This document shows positions 1 to 9,840 of a DNA stretch of 26,026 bases, one piece after another. The position numbers and the translations under genes were made by a program. Source of the DNA: Setaria digitata (Eukaryota; Nematoda; Chromadorea; Rhabditida; Setariidae). Where the stretch lies: NCBI GenBank assembly GCA_003640385.1, contig RCAB01000692.1, positions 1-26,026 of the forward strand, written 5' to 3'. A model generated the notes under the pieces. That model was not told where the DNA came from. It was given only the letters and a program-made list of their open reading frames with translations, and did no database searches. Positions within the stretch are counted from its first letter, which is position 1, and every line of letters starts with the position of its first letter.

Positions 1-984
1 TCGTTAATACATTCCGACGGCTAGTGGTCAGCCTCTCTGAGAGTAATGCATTTATGTTTACTGAATGAATGAAAAGAGGTCATAGAAGCATAAATTACAT
101 TTGAAACGTGGAAACTAGACACCAATAAATGGAGTTATACAAGAAACTGATATAATACAATATTATAAAAAAATAACTATTGTAGGAGAAAAGTGAAATA
201 ACTGACAATACCTGCTATAATGTATGACTTGCTGTAAATTTACCGAACAAAAGGATTTTTTTTTTTGAATTCTGAATAAATTTGTATTAATTAAATAACT
301 TGATGCTGCACTCGTAGAAATTGTTCGATGAAAATATAATACTGTTTTATAGTGAATTTCAAATCAACAGCAATTACTATACACTACATGAAGTACTTTC
401 TAATTAACGATTGTCTTTTCATTTAACTACTTTTACGGAATATTTTTACTCATAGACAGAAAGGTCCAATAAGTTAGAATTTAGCATTATCCAGCATTTT
501 AATAGGAAAACTACTCTATACTCTATGAATTTTTTTTTTTTAATCCCGCTTTTGCCCTTCTAGTTGGATTTAGTATTTATGGAACTTGAATATGGGATCT
601 ATGAAAACGATCTCGAATCGAATAGAGTTATGGTCAGTTGGAAAATGATATGAATAAAATAGCTCTTTAAATAAGTTTCTTCTTTCTTATTCTGGAAATA
701 TATAAATTACTCACGTCGAATAAATCTAAAAATTTCAAAATTGCATGAATCGATTTGAAAGGCTAGCTTATACTTATACCATATTTAAATTGAGGAAGAA
801 AATATAATTCAAAATGTATTAGACGAATTTAGACAGAGAAGTAATATTTTTTCAAGTGATATTATTTAGTTTTCCACCTGATCTTTTTTCAGGCCACTGA
901 ACTGACGATAACATTAAGGAAAATAACGGCAAAATATTTCCTGATAAATTGTAGAAAAAAAATTCAGGCATTGAAACAAAATCA
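1..984. other. Non-coding, downstream of RPB4
   Basis: AT-rich sequence with poly-T runs near 257-266 and 530-541. No convincing gene. The first 60 bases are open in one plus-strand frame ending in TGA and are followed by AATAAA near 125, so the 3' end of a plus-strand gene entering from the left is possible but unproven. Confidence 0.4.
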
Positions 985-2699
985 TTATTGGAATGTTTTC
1001 TTGCTATGCAAATCTTTCAACACTTCGTCCAGCTCGTCGTCCTCCATTTTATTCTCCAAGCTGAGCAGATAAAAATCTAATCAGTGCAGTAATAAAAAAG
1101 TTTGAAAGGCGTAAATATAATTTTCTAAGATTTTGCTTTTTTAATGCTACGAAAGAAAGCAAAGATAATACGGCATTAACCGCAGTGAATTTTCAAATAA
1201 TTTAGGTGAAATATCTGGTAAAAAAAGAAATTAATGTCAGTATAGGGAATGAAATTGATGAGAGAAAATATAAAAACCTGGGAATTAAAGCCTTCGCTTC
1301 TTCTGAAGTTTCTGGACAGAGGTTAGCGATCTGTGCAACTTCGAATTTATGCAGCGGTTTCGTTGCCAACAAACTATAATCACTATATACTTTGACGCTA
1401 TTCAAAAGACTAGTCTTTGATTTTTACAACATAAAAAATAACTTATAAGAGCTTTGCACCTGCAATTCTAGAAGCATGCAAGATCAGACTTAATACTCTG
1501 CATATTCTCAAATACGATATAATTACGTGGAGTATGAAATGAATTACGACGGCTCTAGATTATACAATAATATATCTAGTTGTCAAGCAAGAAGTGTGAC
1601 TCACTTGATTTGTTCATAAACGAACTTCACACAACCTAATACTTACGTTCTAACAGCTCGAATCGTTTCCCTATTCTTAAACCGTGCCATTCGTCGTGTA
1701 TAATTTAACGTTTTGACGAATACATCACTCATCTCATCGATTTCCTCCTGAGAATGTATTTCTTCAATATTATTTGAATGGTCTTGAGGAATCCCTATTA
1801 GTGACAAAAAGTAATCCACTGATTTGTAAATTAAGATCGTATCATCTTAAACATTAAACATGTTCAGAACAACACAGCATATTTTGGATGTATAAGAAAG
1901 CTTTCAAAAAATAGACTTTATCTGAAAACTTGAGAAAAGGACTATAAGGTCACGAAAAACGGAGAGATGCAAATAATAAAATTACTTTTCGCGAAGACAT
2001 ACTACTTAAATCATTTATTGCTTATGCAAATTTTACAGATTGTGTATTTCATTATAATGCACAATAAGCACCGAATTTTGAAAGATACATAGAGTCAAGA
2101 ACACTCAGCATCCATATTCTAGTACTAAAATTTAATTAGTCTGCTGCTCTATGTAAGGTATGTAGAACTAATTATGTCCATAAATAAAGTATCTTGACCA
2201 TAAGTACTTCATTAGACGCAATACTAACTTAATCTTCGATGATAAAACTTACTTGAATTTTTAACTTGATCAAAAAGTCTTACTTTCTGCTCACTCTGCT
2301 GACGCCGATGTTCTAATAACAAATATACTTCCGATGTTAATAGAGTATCAGCTTGTTCAAATTCTGCAAAAAGAAATGGAAAAATCTAAAACAATAATCT
2401 AAAACACCGACTGCTTTCGTCAATGTTCCTGCAACAGAGCCATATATGTTAAAATCGCAACAATGCTTTTTTCGTGCCTTCCTCATAAACCAATGTTGGA
2501 TCTTCTTGCCGTAATTAACAGATGCTTCTAATCATCACTTGAATACTCATCCCGCATTAGTAGCGAAGAACTTTAACTGCTAAATTGAAAAACAAACTAT
2601 TCAAATATATGAATGGATGAGAAGCGTAAGCAAACCTTTTGGAAATTTTAATTCAGTAGCATCTTCATCAGTTGCATCATCTGGTTGATTGCCCGGCAT
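985..2699 (-). CDS. rpb-4: DNA-directed RNA polymerase II subunit RPB4
   Basis: Five-exon gene, 138 aa. Coding exons in reading order: 2636-2699, 2284-2363, 1647-1747, 1278-1373 and 985-1060 (417 bases with stop TAA), with all GT-AG junctions in matching phase. The product is the Rpb4 partner of Rpb7 in the stalk of RNA polymerase II, acting in the nucleus in transcription initiation and mRNA handling. Visible signatures are [15 protein letters not shown] near residues 16-30, LLLEHRRQQ, then [19 protein letters not shown], then [16 protein letters not shown] at 89-104, and the acidic C-terminal [10 protein letters not shown]. These line up almost without gaps with the human subunit (142 aa) as remembered. 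The exon 2 donor at 2282-2283 was chosen over a GTAAGT at 2251-2252 because it joins [10 protein letters not shown] to [10 protein letters not shown] with no insertion relative to the family. A CAG acceptor at 2707-2709, 7 bases before the ATG, suits spliced-leader addition. No canonical AATAAA was seen just after the stop. Confidence 0.95.
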
Positions 2700-2709
2700 T
2701 ATCCTTCTG

Positions 2710-3359
2710 CTATAATGGAAAATAAAATCCCTACAAAAGTCCTGGTAGCTATAGTATTCCATGGAGATTTAAAATCGAAGAGCGTAAAGTACAGAATCCA
2801 CATATTCTGGATAATAATATTACATACCTTAGAATTTTGCTTAGATATAATGCTTGGTCTGGAACACCACATGAAAGAAAATACTGAAAATATTTTATTA
2901 AATATAATTATGAACTAGTTTATTATTAAAAATGATTAAATCATGCAAATTACATGTACAATAAGTTACTAGCGATACGGACAGCAAGGCTATCATCATA
3001 GAAAAAGAAGACGTATACTTAGTAAACTTACCATTGCAATTATCAAAAAAGTTAGAGATCTGTCAAGACCTGAAGACTGAAATACATAAAAGAAAATATG
3101 GAAAGAGTGAATAGAATAATGGACAAAAAAGTATGGAGATTTTACAGACCAGCAAAATTGTCAAATAACGGTGTATGTTCATAAACACAGCCGAATTAGT
3201 AAATCACATAAGACATCCAAATTTCGCACAGAAAAATATCGAAATTCAATAAAATGTCATAAAAAATTCACAGGATTAAATTCCTAGAAGAATGTTTGTG
3301 GTTCATCACAGCATTTAATATATTTTTGATCTCTCTCTCTCTCTCCCTCTATATATCAT
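2710..3359. other. Intergenic region between HIG1 copy 1 and RPB4
   Basis: About 650 bases of AT-rich sequence with a pyrimidine-rich (CT)n tract at about 3330-3350, which reads as purine (GA)n in the presumed 3' UTR of HIG1 copy 1. No further exon seen. Confidence 0.5.
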
Positions 3360-3962
3360 TCACCCTCTTTCTCTGTTCATTCGCATTATCGTAGCCACCG
3401 CAAGAACAGTAACGAATGTACTGAACTGAAGAAAGATACGGAACCTGAAACATTTAAGTACTTCACTGCTAGAATCATCTGACCATTTAGCACATGCCCA
3501 TGTCTTTAACATTACCGTAATTGAAAGTAATGTACTCATATATATTTTGCATATATGAAAGGGAACTGTTTTTCAGTGACTAAGGAATATCACTGGAGAC
3601 GTATTTTCCAAATAAAAAAATTCTTCCTCAGTTAAAAGAAGTACAAAAGTGAATTATGGAACCTATGCTGAGCGAATGACATCCTGTGTGAATGAGGATT
3701 TAAAAAGCCATTCCAAGCAATCCATGGCAGTACAACTCCAGCAAGGACAAAAGGATTCTTTAACCAATCCTGACGTTTTTTCAACATTTTATAATCCAGC
3801 TAAAAAAAATGGAGCGAGTTTTCTGAAGAATAAAAAAATTTCATTTTTTTTCTTATCTACATTCCTTCCAAAATGCGGATTCATTGGAAAAGAGAGCACG
3901 CCAACGATTAGTTCCAAATAACTTACAGTCGTATTCACAATATCAGGATCAGAACTGTTCAT
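3360..3962 (-). CDS. HIG1 domain protein, copy 1 (two-pass mitochondrial membrane protein)
   Basis: Three coding exons, 3927-3962, 3663-3799 and 3360-3444, give 85 aa ending in TGA. The order is: short polar N-terminus (MNSSDPDIVNTT), basic KMLKKRQDW, Asn-Pro at 27-28 opening a first membrane segment (FVLAGVVLPWIAWNGFL), a loop with HSHRMSFAQH, then RFRIFLQ at 58-64 and a second membrane segment (FSTFVTVLAVATIM), with a basic tail. This is the HIG1/Rcf1 layout. R-F-R-x3-Q fits the family motif (R/H)xRx3Q, as in human HIGD1A. Family members bind or assist cytochrome c oxidase and respiratory supercomplexes in the inner mitochondrial membrane; that role is inferred here. The start ATG lies immediately after a TTTTTTCAG acceptor (3963-3965), so it could be a trans-spliced start, or a short upstream exon like that of copy 2 may have been missed. 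ATTAAA at 3314-3319 (minus strand), 41 bases past the stop, may be the poly(A) signal. Middle exon length and both intron phases equal those of copy 2. Confidence 0.85.
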
Positions 3963-3965
3963 CTG

Positions 3966-5358
3966 AAAAAATCCAATGGTTAATATTTGAATAAACTTTA
4001 TTTAGACAAAATTAAAAGCAATAACTTCAATAACTCTCAATTCTCAATCCAGAGAAAAGACAATCAAAACCACTGTATCATATGTATTAGTACTGATCTA
4101 ACAATGCCTTTATTTATCACTTACCGATCTCTAACTTCAGAAAGTTATTCCGCATCATGACTTGAAACCTGTTCGCAGTTACAAATTCAAATACCTCATT
4201 AAGCTTTAATATGGAAGTAACTTAACGAATATGAGAGAAACATTTTGTAGGATTAATGGGATTCAAATACATCTTTACATACATGACTCTAAGAAGGCAA
4301 CAAAAACAACCACTTATCAGAACTGATAAAAGATGCTTCTCATCAAATTATTCCATCCAAAGTCTTAAGATGTCATTTTACTGCACTATTCATATTATGG
4401 CGCCGTAGAAGGGAAAAGCTGAAAAGACAGGAAGAGGAGCAAAAGGAACTAACCGATACGCTGGACATATATACCTTCCGAAATATTCTTACTACCATGT
4501 TTCTCTGTAATTTTAAAAAGTGATAAGATTTTAAATAAATCTCATGCGCGGTTAATTCGTAAACTAAGGAGGAAATCTACCCATAGGAAATTTTATATTT
4601 CCAGAAAGCACTCCCCGAATCAATGCGGAAACAATGAGATTAACCACCGAAATTACCCAGATTTTACGGCCCGAAGCATTAGGAAATGGCAATGTGCAAG
4701 CTGGAATCTAATTCCCACAGTATTTATTAGATTACACATGATAACTTGTTCACGATGTGGGATTATTCGGGATGAATTTTGTTTGCAGTGATCTCATTTC
4801 AAATGAAACATTTTATGGAGCAACCAATGACAAATAATTACGCAGTATTATATCACATTCCTATCACTACTATATCTTAATGCGGACATGTACGCAAGCA
4901 TCTATGTCAGTTTACGCCCTTGGCTTACAATTCGTATCTATCACCACGTATATAAGGATGTGCTTATGTTACTATATATAAATCATGTGTATCGCATATT
5001 ACAAATGAGATTATAAGAATAAAATGGAAGCAATTAATTTGATACTTGGTTTCAACCCGAACTAGGTCCATCTTCGAAAATGAAATTTCATACAGTTTTC
5101 AAGTAACTGCAGACTTTGCTCCAACTGTTTAGAAAGAGCATGACTTTTCAAGTGTTTACAAAACCCTACACTGCTCAACGATTCAGAAGAACTCATCGAA
5201 CAAGGAGGTAAATGTAATTTAAATTTAAATTAATCCAACATGTGCCACACAGTGAAGTTGCAGAAAATTTCAACAAACTTTTCGGTAAAGACAATTTTTT
5301 ACTTATTTCCTTATGAATGTGGTTCTTCTCGAAAACACAGGCGTTCCTCCGAAGCGCA
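3966..5358. other. Intergenic region between HIG1 copies 2 and 1
   Basis: About 1.4 kb. A 76-codon plus-strand stretch without stops at 4293-4523 includes a charged run (WRRRREKLKRQEEEQKELTD) but has no early Met and no clear splice context. A minus-strand ATG exon-like segment ending in GTAAGT near 4125 does not join in frame to HIG1 copy 1. Otherwise nothing recognised. Confidence 0.4.
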
Positions 5359-6594
5359 TCAGTCGGTATCCATGCGCTGATAATAACGGGCCATTGTAGC
5401 ACATGTAAGTACGACCACGAATGAAGATGCTTGCAGGAATAGCCGGAATCTTAATTATTAGATACTGTGTTCAATATGCAATTATACACAAACATGAGCA
5501 TTTGTAAACATTATAATGCACTGCTAAGAAAACGAGGCCATAGTTGCTGAAATAGGTAAGTTTTTTTTTTTTCATCCTAACAGACAGTCATCGTATTCCA
5601 GAAATCGATATTCTCAGACTTTTAACAGGACTATTTTCTACTCCATCAAAATAACTTGCACGAGAGCCTAAGAGATCTTCTGGAGCATAGTTTTCAAGCC
5701 CCAAAACCCCAATGGCGTCTAACCAAATCAAAAGCAAAGAAGAAAATATCACGAACACCACATGTTGCTTACCATATTATCTACCATATGCATTGGCTAC
5801 ACTTTTAAAATCTCTGGGTTGATGAAACAGGGTGTTTTAGTAGCCTTCTAAATTATAATGCAACAACATTTTAAACAGTCGATAATACCTGTGTTCAGCA
5901 AATGAAACTCTTTCATTGTGCGGTTTCAGATAACCCATCAAAGCTATCCAGGCTAGCAAAGTACCCGACAGAAACACCGGATTTTTTAGCCAATCGCGAC
6001 GGCGTTTCATTTCTTGTTGTTGCAGCTGCAATAAAAATATATATATACCGTTATTATTAGGACCAGTACCACTATCTTTCTTCATTGTATTATAACACTT
6101 TTATAAAATTATTCACTACTGGTTATAGTACATGAAAAAAAGGTCAATCCCGCGATAATAAGATGAATTATCATTGCATTCAAAAACTATCCCTTCATCA
6201 TAATTAAATTACCGTGTCAACTCTTATCATCCTTATCAACATCGATATCAATCACTGAGATTAATATTAGCATTACCGATTGCTACTACCATATATCTAA
6301 CATCCAAACTAAATTACCTTTTTAACAATCCAACGAAACTAATTTCAAATGATACTTACGTTCATTCCGACAACTCCTGGATCGTAGTCATTTTTCTGAA
6401 AAAAGACATCATTCATGAATAAGAGTGAATTTCATTTCCCATGATATGCATGCTAGTACAAAATCATAATCCTAAATATGAGTCAGATTTTGAAGCGGTA
6501 ATCCTTAAATTGAAAAATCTTAACCGTACTTGATTTTTCAATTTATGACGAACAATTCTTACAAACTGACCTTTTGAATTGTCGCTGAAGCCAT
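5359..6594 (-). CDS. HIG1 domain protein, copy 2 (two-pass mitochondrial membrane protein)
   Basis: Four coding exons, 6571-6594, 6360-6395, 5889-6025 and 5359-5449, give 95 aa ending in TGA. The first exon encodes only MASATIQK and the second KNDYDPGVVGMN. The 137-base third exon encodes basic MKRRRDW, Asn-Pro at 35-36, the first membrane segment (VFLSGTLLAWIALMGYL) and the loop up to FAEH. The last exon begins with RFRLFLQ at 66-72, matching the HIG1 motif (R/H)xRx3Q, followed by the second membrane segment (SSFVVVLTCATMA) and the tail RYYQRMDTD. The last acceptor is an unusual AAG (5450-5452), chosen because it alone restores the phase and aligns residue by residue with copy 1. An AG acceptor at 5812-5814 region would instead give a truncated protein without the second membrane helix. 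A TAG acceptor at 6605-6607, 11 to 13 bases before the ATG, may receive a spliced leader. Probable role: respiratory complex assembly or stability, inferred from family. Confidence 0.85.
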
Positions 6595-6607
6595 TAAGGC
6601 TGTCCTA

Positions 6608-7749
6608 ATGAGATTCATCCTTTACCAGCTATAAATTACTCTATTAGGTACCACACTGCCATTACTAAGAGCACCCAGCATTATACAAAATAAAGTACAC
6701 TATTTGTCGCTCACATCGCTTAAGAAATCTTTTCTCGGGAATTTGTCGAAAAGAAGACTCTCGAGAAGTTTTCGAAGAAGGCTGGTAATATGTGAAAGTG
6801 TGGAATATATATTACCATGTGCGGTTCAGAATGAAAGAGATAATGAAGTTGGTATGATCTAAATTTTCTTAAGCAAAACTGTCGTACGCTGGCGTTACCA
6901 TCGAGTAAGACTCAAATACTTACAGTTGGCAATATATTGTGGTGGGGAACCAAAATCGTATTATATTATAGAAAGAATGAAACTAATCAGGACATGACCA
7001 AAAAATCTATTCCTTCTTAGTCAGAGTCAGCATTAAAGTAAGCAGTGATTCAGCACTATATATAAATCAAGAATTCTTTCAACCGATGAAGAGCAAAATT
7101 TGTAAGCGCCGGGCCAGTCTACAGAAGATAGAGGATGACGGTCACTTACTACTAAATCTTCCCAGCAGTAATATTTTAGAAAATGTACTACAACATGACA
7201 TAAGAGCTAATTAATGTTCAGTGATAACTGGGAAATAGTGTTGGTGAAGGAGGAAACAGCATCATCAACGAGTCATATCCCGAAAGGCCTACAATTCCTT
7301 CTAATTTAAGGCTGTATCAGAAGACACGCAAAGCACCCGGACGATATGGCGCACACTCAACGATACGACTCTCTTGTCTAACCCTCACAACCATCAACAC
7401 AGCCAAAATATTGATTTTTGAAAACGATGAAATTTGTTTGGTTCAGTGATGAAATCTGCCCGTCAATATCAAAAACATTCCTGCTCTTCAGGCACTGGTT
7501 GGAAAAAGTATAGCACGAGTGCAACAGGTCCCGACTAGACTAGCACGATTCTCTACGGCAACTTCACACCAACGACGTAAGTTCATCACTGCGGAACTTA
7601 GCTCTGACTACAGCTCCCTATACCAAGAGTATCTCCGTTGGACATTGTGGAATCACCCACACATCCACAATCGGATGTTTTCCGGCAATTTGCAAAATGG
7701 AACTATGTCAGTAGCGCGGTCTATATTTAACGTGTAGTGTGATCCATGG
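6608..7749. other. Intergenic region between HIG1 copies 3 and 2
   Basis: About 1.1 kb, less AT-rich in its right half (7100-7700) than most intergenic sequence here. Short plus-strand frames exist but match no family I know. No exon with phase-compatible splice sites was found. Confidence 0.4.
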
Positions 7750-7755
7750 TTTATT
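7750..7755 (-). terminator. Probable poly(A) signal of HIG1 copy 3
   Basis: The minus strand reads AATAAA here, 110 bases downstream of the HIG1 copy 3 stop codon and well before the next gene. Placement fits a nematode 3' UTR; cleavage site not determined. Confidence 0.55.
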
Positions 7756-7864
7756 TATATATTGTCAAAAAATATTCTACAATAAGTCGCACAAAAGAGA
7801 CATTTTTTCCGAAGTTCATCCCTGTACTTCTTATCAGTCTATTGTCGCGTTATCACCACATCCA

Positions 7865-8433
7865 TTAATCGTCTTGCGGGATATATTGTCGGTCTCTAAT
7901 TGAGGTACCGTGGAACCAGACAGCTGTACCAGCGAATGCCGCAAATGGTGCCAAGGCAACCGATCTAAACTGACACATTTCTGTTTACATTTTATATACT
8001 TGATGTATATTATAGAGATGCATATCAGAGAATTCCAAGATATATTTAAAGTTATTTAGCCAAATCGTCGAAAGCCCAGGAACACCAACTTGTCATCCGA
8101 TAACAGTCCAGTTTTTGCTTATTTAGATGCACAAAGAAATTGAGAAAAAACTGATCAGGAAGAAGTTCACTACAGAAGGGTAGATAATTAATTGTTTACC
8201 GGTTAAATTCAGCCTGCGACATGCTTTTTATGAAACGTCTACGAGACATACAGAATGCTGCATAGAGGGCTGTGCATGCGAGGACCGGAATGACCGGATT
8301 TTTCATGAATTTCTCGTACATCCTTTTCAGTATTCCTTTATCATCAGGCTAAAAAGGTAAACTGGATACATGCATATAGTGATTCTCAATTAGACAAAGA
8401 AAGTGTTACCATGGGATGGAAGATGGAGGACAT
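7865..8433 (-). CDS. HIG1 domain protein, copy 3 (divergent motif)
   Basis: Three coding exons, 8410-8433, 8200-8348 and 7865-7964, give 90 aa ending in TAA, close to the roughly 93 aa of HIGD1A. The order is: MSSIFHPM (an 8-codon first exon, as in copy 2), DDKGILKRMYEKFMK amphipathic stretch, Asn-Pro at 25-26, first membrane segment (VIPVLACTALYAAF), basic SRRRFIK, SMSQAEFNR, second membrane segment (VALAPFAAFAGTAVWF) and a polar tail. The intron falls within the Arg58 codon in phase 2, exactly as in copies 1 and 2. The second Arg and the Gln of the (R/H)xRx3Q motif are replaced (V60 and P64 by intron-anchored alignment). The last acceptor is the TTTAG ending at 7965, needed for phase; a CAG five bases upstream would break the frame. 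An acceptor at 8466-8468 lies 33 bases before the ATG. AATAAA is at 7750-7755, 110 bases past the stop. Confidence 0.88.
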
Positions 8434-8468
8434 GCCGTCGTTTCAAATTCTTGCTCCACGTAAGCCTA

Positions 8469-9840
8469 AAATAATTATAAGAATAACGAATGAAGCATGA
8501 CGGAAATTGGCTGGCGTGGGACGGCGAAATCAAAATTTTTTGAATGCATTATTCACTGTAACGCTGGCAGAGACACGACACGTGCTGTAAAGCAAAGTGA
8601 AAATGAGAGAACGTGGACTGTGAAGTGTGAAGACGTTGCAGTACGCCGAGAAGTGCAGCGAAGCGTACGAGACCCATCTCCGTTCACCCTTTCTGCTTAT
8701 AACCATCCTATAAACTGGCATCCGGGAGAAATTACGTGATTCCAGACAAAAAGTGCCCTTAGTGCAGGACATAAAGAGTGCAGGACATGTAGAGTGCAGG
8801 GAATGCAGAATGCAGGGCATGTGAGGTGCAGAGTGTGCAAACTGCAGGACATACAGAGTGCATGTCGTTCAAAGAGGGTGCATCGCTATCCAGTGAAACA
8901 ACCATAATACATTTGTTACTAATTTTGAAAGCGAAGTGAAGGAGATGATAAAAACAATCGATAACACTGCACAGCCTTTCTCCCCCCCGCTGTGAAACAG
9001 GAGGACCGGAATCACAACCGGATTCCGGTTCTGCAGACTGTTCTCTATAAGCACATAAAATTATTTATCTATAACGTGTCCTCTTCAAATTGCAGGCAGC
9101 TCTGTTCGTTCTGTTCAATGTATTCAAGAACTGTCAAATTAGAAGTGATTTCATGGTGGAAGTAACGATTCACAGGTCAGTGCTAGCTTGGATCAGTGCT
9201 TCATTACAAAGGTACTGATAAAGTGAAATTTTGTCGAGTTTATGAGAGTCTTCTCTCACCATGGAAGAGGAAAATGATTAATTTGCAGTTCATGATAATT
9301 GGTTTTCACTTCTTAGAAGAAAGGATAATAACAGTCACCGGTTTATTATATTACCAGAATAAATGAAACAGTTGGATTTAACCCTTTGATATTCTCCAAG
9401 TATGTTTTAATTGGTGGTATGGAGCTTGAAGTAACTTTCAATAACAGGGAATCAAACGTTTAATTCAATGGAAATGCCAATATACAATTAACCAAGTAGT
9501 GGAAAATAAATCCTTCAAACAAAAGCAAAGTCACATATTTAGAAAAATTGATTTCATATTAATCATAACTTAATAGACGACTAGCTTCAACACCTTATGG
9601 CACGAACAACAACTTAAAATGTGGACTTGTTGTCAGCATTATGATACGAACAGTCATTAAAGGTTAAGGTAGCTTGGACTATTAAATTTGACATCAGATG
9701 GGCACTATTTAACAATTTAAGGCAATTTGACTTGCCACACTGTGATGCCTCGTAAAAATTCCAATTCTCGATTAATTTTTTTTCTTCTTACAATACAACC
9801 CTGGATCAGATTGCATTATAACGGTATATAAAAGAAAGTA
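8469..9840. other. Intergenic region between ACOT9 and HIG1 copy 3
   Basis: About 1.4 kb containing the 16-base minisatellite and a possible HIG1-derived fragment near 8990-9035. The remainder (9060-9840) is AT-rich with no exon that I can support. Overlapping open frames on both strands at 8500-8820 look like by-products of low stop density over the repeat. Confidence 0.45.
8761..8872. repeat. 16-base minisatellite, about 7 units
   Basis: Seven consecutive 16-base units of consensus close to AGTGCAGGACATGNAG start at 8761, 8777, 8793, 8809, 8825, 8841 and 8857, the last two-thirds degenerate. The array keeps exact 16-base spacing without indels. It lies about 330 bases upstream of the HIG1 copy 3 start, inside its 5' flank. 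Confidence 0.9.

Noticed and set aside
1..60. Possible terminal exon of a plus-strand gene (open frame to TGA, AATAAA near 125)
   Set aside because: Only about 19 codons are visible and no acceptor is in the window, so it cannot be told from chance.
2253..2283. Longer version of RPB4 exon 2 using the strong GTAAGT donor at 2251-2252
   Set aside because: It would insert about 10 or more residues absent from the family and require a different downstream acceptor; the shorter exon aligns without gaps.
5585..5765. Hydrophobic minus-strand frame (VVFVIFSSLLLIWLDAIGVL) within the last intron of HIG1 copy 2
   Set aside because: No acceptor of the needed phase precedes it and an in-frame TAA lies just upstream; probably intronic noise.
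5777..5813. Alternative last exon of HIG1 copy 2 giving RDFKSVANAYGR and a stop
   Set aside because: Phase-compatible, but it yields a one-helix protein. The exon at 5359-5449 aligns with copy 1 and supplies the second helix and RxRxxxQ motif. It could still be a minor splice form.
7400..7740. Possible mariner-type transposase remnant (WFSDE-like residues) on the plus strand
   Set aside because: No further DDE motif, no WVPHEL-type motif and no terminal inverted repeats could be found; the resemblance is a few residues.
8497..8820. Overlapping 80- and 96-codon frames on opposite strands
   Set aside because: Both cross or abut the 16-base minisatellite and resemble no family; better explained by local composition.
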